NCBI RefSeq assembly: GCF_001455965.1
Contig: NZ_LKKO01000028.1
Span: 1-64,000, forward strand
Direction of reading: 5' to 3'
DNA: 64,000 bases
DNA from: Methylobacterium sp. GXS13
GTDB lineage: Bacteria > Pseudomonadota > Alphaproteobacteria > Rhizobiales > Beijerinckiaceae
In this document: positions 48,665 to 56,105 of the stretch, piece after piece
How positions within the stretch are numbered: the first letter of the stretch is position 1
How the letters are laid out: every line of letters starts with the position of its first letter
The notes under the pieces: model-generated
The model's database searches: none
Seen by the model: only the letters and a program-made list of their open reading frames with translations
Told to the model about the DNA's origin: nothing
Program-made: the position numbers and the translations under genes

Positions 48665-48721
48665 ACGCGGCTTCCGCTTCCTCACCCCTCCCCCCGGCAA
48701 CGCCCTGAGGCCTTGAACCCC

Positions 48722-50155
48722 ATGCGCACGCTCTTCCTCCAGGCCCCCACCTTCGACGGTTTCGACGGCGGCGCCGGCTCCCGTTACCAGGCCAAGCGCG
48801 AGATCAAGTCGTTCTGGTACCCGACCTGGCTGGCCCAGCCGGCCGCCCTGGTGCCGAACTCGAAGCTGATCGATGCCCCGCCGCACAACATCAAACTTCC
48901 CGAGATCGTGGCCCAGGCCAACGACTTCGACCTCGTCGTGCTCCACACCTCGGTGCCGTCGTTCAAGTCCGACGTGAAGACGATCGAGGCTCTCAAGGCC
49001 GCGAACCCGAAGCTGATCGCCGGCCTGATCGGTGCCAAGGTGGCGGTCGATGCCGCCGGCGCGATGGCCCAGGCCCCGGTGGTCGATTTCTGCGCGCGCA
49101 ACGAGTTCGATTTCACCGTCAAGGAAGTCGCCGACGGCGTCCCGATGTCCCAGATCAAGGGACTGTCCTATCGTGATGCGAACGGCGTCGTGGTCCACAA
49201 CGAGGACCGCGAGATCATGACGGACATGGACCAGCTGCCCTTCGTCACCAGCGTCTACAAGCGCGACCTGGAGATGGAGAAGTACTTCATCGGCTACCTG
49301 AAGCACCCCTACATCTCGTTCTACTCGGGCCGCGGCTGCAAGAGCCGCTGCACCTTCTGCCTGTGGCCGCAGACGGTCGGCGGGCACACCTACCGCACCC
49401 GCTCGGTCGCCCACGTGATCGAGGAGATCAAGTACTGTCTGAAGGAGTTCCCGCAGACCAAGGAGTTCTTCTTCGACGATGACACCTTCACGGACAACCT
49501 CCCGCGGGCGGAAGAGATCGCCCGTGAGCTCGGCAAGCTCGGCGTGACCTGGTCGTGCAACGCCAAGGCGAACGTGCCCCGCGAGACCCTGAAGGTGCTC
49601 AAGGAGAACGGCCTGCGCCTGCTGCTCGTCGGCTACGAGTCCGGCAACCAGACCATCCTGCACAACATCAAGAAGGGCATGCGGGTCGAGGTCGCCGAGA
49701 AGTTCACCCAGGATTGCCACGAGCTCGGCATCGCCATCCACGGCACCTTCATCCTCGGCCTGCCGGGCGAGACCAAGGAGACGATCCAGGAGACGATCGC
49801 CTTCGCCAAGCGGATCAACCCGCACACGATCCAGGTCTCGCTGGCGGCCCCCTACCCGGGCACGTTCCTGTACAAGCAGGCCGTGGAGAACGGCTGGCTC
49901 GACATCGAGAACGCCGAGCTCGTCGACGAGAACGGCGTGCAGGTCGCGCCGCTGCACTACCCGCACCTGTCGCACACCGAGATCTTCACGTCGGTGGAAG
50001 AGTTCTACAAGAAGTTCTACTTCCGCGCCCCGAAGATCGCCTCCATCGTCGGCGAGATGGTGCGCTCCCCCGACATGATGAAGCGCCGCCTGCGCGAAGG
50101 CGTGGAGTTCTACCGCTTCCTCAAGGAGCGTCAGGGCACCGCCAAGGCGGCGTAG
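48722..50155 (+). CDS. hpnJ: Hopanoid radical SAM protein HpnJ
   Basis: Radical SAM enzyme thought to contract the glucosamine ring to the cyclitol ether of bacteriohopanetetrol. The 477-residue protein has an N-terminal cobalamin-binding-like domain (about 1-150, without the DxHxxG cobalamin motif in the part I can read) and the radical SAM core with the [4Fe-4S] cysteines C206, C210 and C213 (GCKSRCTFC), then YESGNQTIL and GTFILGLPGETKET. The ATG at 48722 is preferred over a TTG at 48713. Between hpnI and hpnK in the pathway run. Confidence 0.95.
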   Translation: MRTLFLQAPTFDGFDGGAGSRYQAKREIKSFWYPTWLAQPAALVPNSKLIDAPPHNIKLPEIVAQANDFDLVVLHTSVPSFKSDVKTIEALKAANPKLIAGLIGAKVAVDAAGAMAQAPVVDFCARNEFDFTVKEVADGVPMSQIKGLSYRDANGVVVHNEDREIMTDMDQLPFVTSVYKRDLEMEKYFIGYLKHPYISFYSGRGCKSRCTFCLWPQTVGGHTYRTRSVAHVIEEIKYCLKEFPQTKEFFFDDDTFTDNLPRAEEIARELGKLGVTWSCNAKANVPRETLKVLKENGLRLLLVGYESGNQTILHNIKKGMRVEVAEKFTQDCHELGIAIHGTFILGLPGETKETIQETIAFAKRINPHTIQVSLAAPYPGTFLYKQAVENGWLDIENAELVDENGVQVAPLHYPHLSHTEIFTSVEEFYKKFYFRAPKIASIVGEMVRSPDMMKRRLREGVEFYRFLKERQGTAKAA

Positions 50156-50165
50156 GAACAGGGGT

Positions 50166-50258
50166 CCGGGGCCTGCGGCCCCGGCGGGGAGGGCGGGACA
50201 GAGCCCCGCCTCTTTTCCAGGGCTCTGCCCTGGACCCGCGAGAGGGCTTGCCCTCTCG
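50166..50258. repeat. Hairpin-rich intergenic element between hpnJ and hpnK (family D)
   Basis: Three consecutive perfect hairpins occupy the spacer: ccggggcc/ggccccgg (50166-50183), ccagggc-tct-gccctgg (50217-50233) and cgagagggc-tt-gccctctcg (50239-50258), with a further gcggg/cccgc pairing between. Such 'gggtccagggcagagccctgg' strings recur in alphaproteobacterial genomes. It could stabilise or end the hpnLMIJ transcript before hpnK. Confidence 0.65.
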
Positions 50259-50278
50259 ACACCCATGACGAGGTTATT

Positions 50279-51121
50279 GTGAAGCGTCTTGTCGTTACGG
50301 CCGATGATTTCGGGTTGAGCCTCGAGGTCAACGAGGCCGTCGAGCAGGCTCACCGGGGCGGGATCCTCACCGCGGCGAGCTTGATGGTGTCGGCGCCGGC
50401 CGCCGCCGACGCCGTCGCCCGGGCGAAGCGGATGCCGTCCCTGCGGGTCGGCCTCCACCTCGTCCTGGTCGAAGCCTGGCCAACCCTGCCGGCGGCGCAG
50501 CTGCCGGACCTGACCGACGCGGCCGGCCTGATGCGCGCCGACATGGCCCGGGTCGGCCTCGACCTCGCCCGCAAGCCCGCCGCCCGGCACCAGCTCGCCG
50601 CCGAAATCACGGCGCAGTTCGAGGCTTACCGGGCGACCGGCCTGCCCCTCGACCACGTCAACGCCCACAAGCATTTCCACGTCCACCCGCTGATCGCCGG
50701 CGCGGTGCTGCGCATCGGGCGCGGCTACGGCATGCGGGCGATCCGCGTCCCTCGGGAGCCGCGCCAGCTCCTCCGCCGGGCCGAGGCGAGCGCCCGGCCC
50801 CGGCCGGCCCTCGACATCGCCCCCTGGGCGGCCCTGCTCGCCGTGCGCGCCCGCCAGGCCGGCCTGCTGATTCCCGACCGGACCCTCGGGCTCGCCTGGT
50901 CCGGCGCCATGACCCCGCTGCGCGTGGCGGCGCTCCTGGCGCAGCTGCCGGACGGCCTGACCGAGCTCTACACCCACCCGGCCACCGCTGGCGGCTTTCC
51001 CGGCGAGGCGCCGGGCTACCTCTACGCCGACGAGCACGATGCGCTGGTCGACCCGGCCTCCCGGGCGGCCGCCGACGCGTCGGGTGCGCTCAGGGGCGGG
51101 GTTTCGGATTTTTCGGATTAA
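50279..51121 (+). CDS. hpnK: Hopanoid YdjC-family deacetylase HpnK
   Basis: Removes the N-acetyl group from BHT-N-acetylglucosamine to give BHT glucosamine. The 280-residue carbohydrate deacetylase of the YdjC/ChbG family has the metal aspartates in VTADDFGLS (8-11), GLHLVLVEAW with a metal His, and DHVNAHKHFHVHP with the second histidine pair. The start is GTG at 50279 preceded by gacgagg. Its last 32 bases overlap, tail to tail, the stop of the PIN-domain gene. Confidence 0.92.
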   Translation: MKRLVVTADDFGLSLEVNEAVEQAHRGGILTAASLMVSAPAAADAVARAKRMPSLRVGLHLVLVEAWPTLPAAQLPDLTDAAGLMRADMARVGLDLARKPAARHQLAAEITAQFEAYRATGLPLDHVNAHKHFHVHPLIAGAVLRIGRGYGMRAIRVPREPRQLLRRAEASARPRPALDIAPWAALLAVRARQAGLLIPDRTLGLAWSGAMTPLRVAALLAQLPDGLTELYTHPATAGGFPGEAPGYLYADEHDALVDPASRAAADASGALRGGVSDFSD

Positions 51122-51527
51122 AAGCGTCCGAGCTTTTCGCCGCGAAGCGAGCCGCGAGAGGATGATCACGCAAGGCGTGGTCCAGCGTAACCAGGCGTCG
51201 GCCTTCCACGAGACACCGCGCCAGTAACATCCTGTCGAACGGATCATGCGTCGGCGGCATCGGCTCGACGGCCGCGACGGCGTGTGAGGCCGTGATCGGT
51301 AGCATCCCGATCCCGACAGCCTCGAGGAGCTCTGCCAACATCCCGAGCGGCATGCCCGGATCGAGTTTACCGAGACGCGCCTTGATGGCGATCTCCCAGA
51401 GGCTCGCGGCGCTGGCGGCCGGATCCACATCGGGCTGGGCAATCGCGCGCGCGATCGTGGGACTCATCGAGTCGAGCCGCTTCAGCGCGACGGCAAGAAG
51501 AACGTGGCTGTCGGAGATTAGCCTCAC
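51090..51527 (-). CDS. PIN-domain toxin, VapC-like
   Basis: Predicted ribonuclease toxin of a type II pair. The 145-residue PIN domain shows the metal acidic residues in LISDSHVLLAVA (near the N-terminus), ASLWEIAIKARLG with Glu, and HDPFDRMLLARCLVEGRRLVTLDHALR with two aspartates. The start codon overlaps the antitoxin stop (ATGA). The 3' end overlaps hpnK by 32 bases, and the C-terminal tail (SDAFNPKNPKPRP) is encoded in that overlap. Confidence 0.88.
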   Translation of the reverse strand: MRLISDSHVLLAVALKRLDSMSPTIARAIAQPDVDPAASAASLWEIAIKARLGKLDPGMPLGMLAELLEAVGIGMLPITASHAVAAVEPMPPTHDPFDRMLLARCLVEGRRLVTLDHALRDHPLAARFAAKSSDAFNPKNPKPRP

Positions 51528-51790
51528 GACTCCGACAAGGGCTGGATCAGAAAGTCTTCAGGCAGGGGCGCGTCGAAATCATCGGCGATGAAGCCGGGCG
51601 TACGACTGATCCCACGGGCACGCAGCAATGCCTCGCCGGCTTCGAGATCGAGCCCGCGGGCATGGCGATGCGGCACCATGTCGAGCACCGGCTTGCCGTC
51701 CCGGGTGACGACGATGGTCTCACCGCCTTCGACGCGTGCGGCGAGTTCCGCCAAGCCCGGTGCCGCCTTCTCCAACGCGATCGTGGTCAT
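51524..51790 (-). CDS. Phd/YefM-family antitoxin
   Basis: An 88-residue antitoxin: the N-terminal DNA-binding part is MTTIALEKAAPGLAELAARV, followed by the typical EGGETIVVTRDGKPVLDMVPH strand region, and a C-terminal toxin-binding tail with DDFDAPLPEDFL. It overlaps the downstream PIN toxin by four bases, the expected order for antitoxin and toxin. The ATG at 51790 fits the family; the frame extends upstream without similarity. Confidence 0.85.
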   Translation of the reverse strand: MTTIALEKAAPGLAELAARVEGGETIVVTRDGKPVLDMVPHRHARGLDLEAGEALLRARGISRTPGFIADDFDAPLPEDFLIQPLSES

Positions 51791-51920
51791 GGCGTGAGGT
51801 TGGAGCGCGTCGCATCCGAGGAAAAGAGGCTGACCACCGGGCATAGCCTGTGCGGTCGTCGCCTCGGACACCGCGCGGCCCCGTTCCGGTGCCGCCTTCA
51901 CCGGCGATTGACCGCCGCAG

Positions 51921-51942
51921 ATACCTGACTAAAGTCAGATAT
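51921..51942. promoter_or_regulatory. Palindromic operator in front of the MarR-GNAT gene
   Basis: A near-perfect palindrome atacctgactaaagtcagat followed by at, one base before the ATG at 51944. The core tgactaaagtca is symmetric. The position argues for autorepression by the MarR-domain protein encoded next, with an essentially leaderless or very short leader transcript. Confidence 0.65.
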
Positions 51943-51943
51943 C

Positions 51944-52819
51944 ATGACGTTCGATTCGATCGCCCGATTCCGCCGGTTCGCCCGCGCCGTCACCGCGGAG
52001 GTCGGCGCCCTCGACACCTCGTTCCTCGGCCGGAGCCGGCCCCTCGGGGCGGCCCGCGTGGTGAACGCGATCGGCGCCGGGCGCACCGACGTCGCCGAGA
52101 TCCGCGCCTATCTCGGCCTCGATTCCGGACTGATGAGCCGCCTGTTGCGGAGCCTCGAAGAGGAGGGCTTGGTCGCCACCGAGCCGCATCCCGCCGATGC
52201 CCGCCGCCGGGTCGCGCGCCTGACGGAGGCGGGACAAAGAGAGTTTTCGGCCTACGAGGAGCTGTCCGATGCGCGCGCCTCGGCAATGCTGGCGCGCGCG
52301 CCCCGCGCCGACGAGCTGCTGCGTGCGATGGACCTGGTCGCCCTCACCCTCGGTCGCGACCGGATCGCCATCGCGGAAGCCGACCCGCGAAGCGGCGCCG
52401 CCCGCGCCTGCCTGGAAGCGTATTATGCCGAACTGGCGCGCAGGCTGGCGACCGGGTTCAACGTCACGCTGTCCTGCGATCCGGAGGCGGAGGCCATGGT
52501 CCGGCCGCGCGGCATGTTCCTGCTCGCCATGGCGGACGGCCTGCCGGTGGGGTGCGTCGGCCTGAAGGGCAGCGGTGGTCCGGTCGCCGAGGTGAAGCGA
52601 CTCTGGATCGACCCCGCCGCCCGGGGCTTCGGCCTCGCCCGGCGCCTGATGGCGGCCGTCGAGGCCGCCGCCCGCGAGCTGTCGATTGCGGTGCTGCGCC
52701 TCGACACCAACAGCGCCCTGCCGGAAGCCCTGGCCCTCTATCGCAAGGCAGGCTGGGTCGAGATCGATCGTTTCAACGACGACCCCTATCCCGACCACTT
52801 CTTCGAGAAGGTTCTCTGA
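51944..52819 (+). CDS. MarR-type regulator fused to a GNAT acetyltransferase
   Basis: A 291-residue two-domain protein. Residues 1-130 are a winged-helix MarR domain (IRAYLGLDSGLMSRLLRSLE recognition helix, wing EPHPADARRRVARLT). Residues 140-291 are a GNAT domain (VKRLWIDPAARGFGLARRLM with the acetyl-CoA loop, LDTNSALPEALALYRKAGW). Such fusions exist in many proteobacteria, but target amine and inducer are unknown. The palindrome ending one base before the start implies autoregulation. It lies between a toxin-antitoxin pair and hpnN. Confidence 0.88.
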   Translation: MTFDSIARFRRFARAVTAEVGALDTSFLGRSRPLGAARVVNAIGAGRTDVAEIRAYLGLDSGLMSRLLRSLEEEGLVATEPHPADARRRVARLTEAGQREFSAYEELSDARASAMLARAPRADELLRAMDLVALTLGRDRIAIAEADPRSGAARACLEAYYAELARRLATGFNVTLSCDPEAEAMVRPRGMFLLAMADGLPVGCVGLKGSGGPVAEVKRLWIDPAARGFGLARRLMAAVEAAARELSIAVLRLDTNSALPEALALYRKAGWVEIDRFNDDPYPDHFFEKVL

Positions 52820-52834
52820 AGGATCCGGGTCGGC

Positions 52835-55504
52835 CTACTTGGCCAACACCGGATCCGCCGTGGCGGTGCTCTTCCGTAAGGCGGCGCCGGCGGCCTTCTC
52901 ACCCTCCGGGCGGTCGTCGTCGGGCTGCGCGGGCGGCTCGCCCAGCGTCGCCGGCACCACGAAGAACGCCGCGATCAGCGTGAAGAACAGCGACAGGGCG
53001 AGCAGCTTGCCCATGCTGGCCGTGCCCGGGTGACTCGACAGGACCAGGGAGCCGAAGGCGCTGCCGGTCGTGAGAGCCGAGAAGAAGATCGCCCGGGTCA
53101 GGCTTGAGGCGAGCATGTCGGTCACCCCCGCCCGCCAAGCGATCACGTAGTAGATGTGGAACGCGACGCCGACCGCGAGCATCAGCGGCAGGGCGATGAT
53201 GTTGGCGAAGTTCAGCGGCATGCCGATGATGCGCAGCGCCATCAGGGTCCACAAGGTCGCGATGACCAGCGGGCCCAGCGTCATGGCCACGTCCCAGGGC
53301 TTGCGCAGCGCCACCGACAGGATGACGAAGATCAGCACGAAGGCGGTCACGGCCGCCTGAACGAAGGCGCCCAGGATCGTATAGGTCGATTGCGTCGTGG
53401 CTACGGGGGCCCCGGTGGCGTGGGGCGCGACCTTCAGGACCTCGTCCGAGAAGGTACGCAGCACCTCGTCATCGTTCGAATTACCCTTGGGATGGACCTC
53501 GATGCGGGCGCGCCCATCCGCGGCGACCCAATCGGCCTTCAGCTGCGGCGGCAGGTTGTCGAGGGTGATCTTCTCCGGGTGAAGCAGGTCGCGCAGGCGC
53601 TGCAGCAGCGGCACGAGATCCTTGGTCAGGGCGACCGAGGCCGCTTCGCGCAGCTGAACGGGTCCGCCGGCGAGCTTGTCGAGGGTGCCCGCAAGCTGCT
53701 TGGCGGTCTGTGCGCCCGCGGCATCCTTGCCGTCGCCCGCGACCCCATTCAGGGCCGTGGCCGCATCCTTGAGCGCCTTGACGTTCTCGGCATCGGTCGG
53801 CGGCGGCGGCTTGCGGCCGGGATTGAGCACCGGATCGAGGAGCTGGGCCGTGTCGGCGATCGCCGCGAGCTTCTTGTCCTGGTCCCGCGGCACGAAGGTG
53901 TCGATGCTGTTGACCGAGGAGGTCACCGGCAACGCCGCCAGGGTCTTCGACAGGGCCGGTACCGCGTCGACGTTGGGGGCCAGCACGTCGATCAGGTTGG
54001 GGCTGGTCTCCGGGTTACTGATCAGATCGAGATAGGTGGCGATCGACTCCGTCTTGGTGCTGCGCAGATGCATCGGGTTGGAATCGAACGGCAGATGCCA
54101 GAGCAGCGGCGCTCCGGCTAGGGTCACCAAACCGACCGCGATGAGGATCGGCTTGCGCTGGCGGATGATCCACGGATCGACGCCGACCAGCCACTCGGTC
54201 TGCACGGCGGCTTTCTCACCCTTGGGCTCGAACACCGCGATCAGCGCCGGCAGCAGGGTCAGGGAGAACAGGTAGGCCACGACCATGCCGACGCCGGCGA
54301 TCAGGCCCAGTTCCGAGACGCCCCGGAAGGCGGTGGGGAGGAAGGCGAAGAAGCCGGCCACCAAGGAGACGGCCGCCAGCGTCAGCGACCAGCCGACCCC
54401 GCGGGCCGCGGCCCGGATCGCGCTCTGGAGGGTCGGCTGCTCGTAGCGGTCCGCGCGGTAGCGCACGGAAAACTGGATGCCGAAATCGATGCCGAGCCCG
54501 ACGAACAGGGCCGCGAAGGCCACCGAGATCGGGTTCAGCTCCTTGACCATGATCAGGCCGAGGGCGGCCGTGACGATGAGGCCCGCAAAGGTGGTGATCA
54601 GGACCGCGCCAACGAGCTTGCCGGAGCGCAGCGCCAGCCACAGGAACAGCACGATCGCGCCGACGATGATGCTGTTGTTGAGGGCTGCATCCTCGGAGAG
54701 GGTCGCGAATTCCTCGTCCGCCACCGCGACCGTGCCGGTCAGCCGCATGCGCAGGCCGTGCTCGGCGTCGATCTTGAGATCCTGCGCGACGTTGCGGATC
54801 AGCTTGGTCGCCTGGTAGCCGGGCTCCAGGGCGTTGAAGTCCAGAACCGGCTGGATGATCACGAACTTCATCTTGTCCGTGACGCTGCTCTCGCCGTTGG
54901 CCAGCAGCTCCTGCCAGGACATCCGCGCGGGCTTGCCGGCCAGCACCTTCTGCAGCGTGGCGTCGATCTGCCCCATGGGCTTGTCGAGATCTGCGAGCTT
55001 GGCGTCGCCACTCTTCACGCCGCGCGCGCCGAGCGAGAGCACCCGCATCACGCCACGCAAGGACGGGTCGGCGGCCAGCGGCCCGAGCAGGCCCTGCTGC
55101 TGGGTCAGCTCCTCCAGCGTCTTGTCGAGCTGAGCCTGGGGCATCAGCAGCAGGCCGTTCTTGTCGAAGAACGGGCCGCCATCGGGCCGGTAGACGGTCT
55201 CGATCAGGTTCTTGTGGGCGGTCAGCGCCTTGGCCAGATTGGCCGCCGCTTCCTCAGTCTCCTCGGGCGTCTCGCCGTTGATGACCGCCACGATGGTGTT
55301 GCCGCGCTGCGGGAACGCCTTCTCGAAGTTGATCTCGTCCTGGCGCCAGGGCTCCTTCGGATCGATGAGCCGCTCGACATCGGTGTTGATGCGGAAGAGA
55401 TGTGCCGCGACTCCGAGGCTCGCGACCGTGATGAACGCCATCAGGGCGATCACGATCCACCGATACCGCACCGAGAACGCGACGAGACCTTCGATCACGA
55501 GCAC
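52835..55504 (-). CDS. hpnN: Hopanoid transporter HpnN (RND family)
   Basis: Moves hopanoids from the inner to the outer membrane. The 889-residue RND permease of the MmpL/HAE-3 kind has an N-terminal helix, a periplasmic loop, a first six-helix sterol-sensing-like block (SVAFAALFVGLGIDFGIQF), a second periplasmic loop and a second block (NIIALPLMLAVGVAFHIYY). The start is GTG at 55504, with a second GTG two codons on. The C-terminal tail is Asp/Pro/Ala-rich. Divergent from hpnH across a 600-base spacer. Confidence 0.93.
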   Translation of the reverse strand: MLVIEGLVAFSVRYRWIVIALMAFITVASLGVAAHLFRINTDVERLIDPKEPWRQDEINFEKAFPQRGNTIVAVINGETPEETEEAAANLAKALTAHKNLIETVYRPDGGPFFDKNGLLLMPQAQLDKTLEELTQQQGLLGPLAADPSLRGVMRVLSLGARGVKSGDAKLADLDKPMGQIDATLQKVLAGKPARMSWQELLANGESSVTDKMKFVIIQPVLDFNALEPGYQATKLIRNVAQDLKIDAEHGLRMRLTGTVAVADEEFATLSEDAALNNSIIVGAIVLFLWLALRSGKLVGAVLITTFAGLIVTAALGLIMVKELNPISVAFAALFVGLGIDFGIQFSVRYRADRYEQPTLQSAIRAAARGVGWSLTLAAVSLVAGFFAFLPTAFRGVSELGLIAGVGMVVAYLFSLTLLPALIAVFEPKGEKAAVQTEWLVGVDPWIIRQRKPILIAVGLVTLAGAPLLWHLPFDSNPMHLRSTKTESIATYLDLISNPETSPNLIDVLAPNVDAVPALSKTLAALPVTSSVNSIDTFVPRDQDKKLAAIADTAQLLDPVLNPGRKPPPPTDAENVKALKDAATALNGVAGDGKDAAGAQTAKQLAGTLDKLAGGPVQLREAASVALTKDLVPLLQRLRDLLHPEKITLDNLPPQLKADWVAADGRARIEVHPKGNSNDDEVLRTFSDEVLKVAPHATGAPVATTQSTYTILGAFVQAAVTAFVLIFVILSVALRKPWDVAMTLGPLVIATLWTLMALRIIGMPLNFANIIALPLMLAVGVAFHIYYVIAWRAGVTDMLASSLTRAIFFSALTTGSAFGSLVLSSHPGTASMGKLLALSLFFTLIAAFFVVPATLGEPPAQPDDDRPEGEKAAGAALRKSTATADPVLAK

Positions 55505-56105
55505 CCTGCCTGTTCGCCCCGGACGCGCCCCATGCGCGACCGGCTATTCCCATTCGCCCCGAGGATCGGCGCGACCGGGCTCAAACGCCCGCGTGACGGC
55601 CGCCCCGCCATCCGCGCGGCCGCCGTTCGGTGTCGGGGAACGCCGCACCGCACAATCTGGTCGCACAACGCGTCTGCGCAAGCCGGGCTGTCCGATACGG
55701 AGTGCTGCCGCAGCCGCCAGCCGTGTGCCAACCCTTGCATCGCGGCCACAGGGCTCAGTAAAGAGGGCAGTCCCAGATTGCAACGCGATGGGCCCGGTAC
55801 AGCCTTTGCCTAGGCGGATGTGCGATGGCGCACGGCAATCTCGGGCTGGCGACCAAAATCTTGGGATTTCGGTCGCATTGCGGACGCAATGCACGTGCTG
55901 TCCTCAACCGTCAGGCGATCTGATCCGCCAACCCCGCCGCAGGCAATGCATGTGGCGCGGTTGCGTCAGGAACGGAATAAGTCGTTATGGCCTCGCCGAA
56001 ATGGGGTCGTTTCAGATTAGTTCCAAGCTAGAGCGCTGGAATTCGAGTTTTTTTCGCGGTAAGCACCCCAACGCCCCGGGGCCGACGCAGTAAGGAGCCG
56101 CAATC
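55505..56105. other. hpnN-hpnH divergent regulatory spacer, 601 bases
   Basis: A long gene-free spacer between divergent hpnN and hpnH. GC falls in the 55840-56060 part. It contains a perfect palindrome gcattgcg-ga-cgcaatgc (55875-55892) and a related 12-mer repeated in direct orientation (gcaatgcacgtg at 55886 and gcaatgcatgtg at 55943). The hpnH ribosome binding site aaggag is near 56093. Open frames in it look spurious. Confidence 0.5.

Noticed and set aside
47378..51442. A 1354-codon open frame on the minus strand across hpnI-hpnJ-hpnK
   Set aside because: It is antisense to well-recognised hopanoid genes. Its composition (Arg/Gly/His/Glu-rich without hydrophobic cores) is that of a GC-rich shadow frame.
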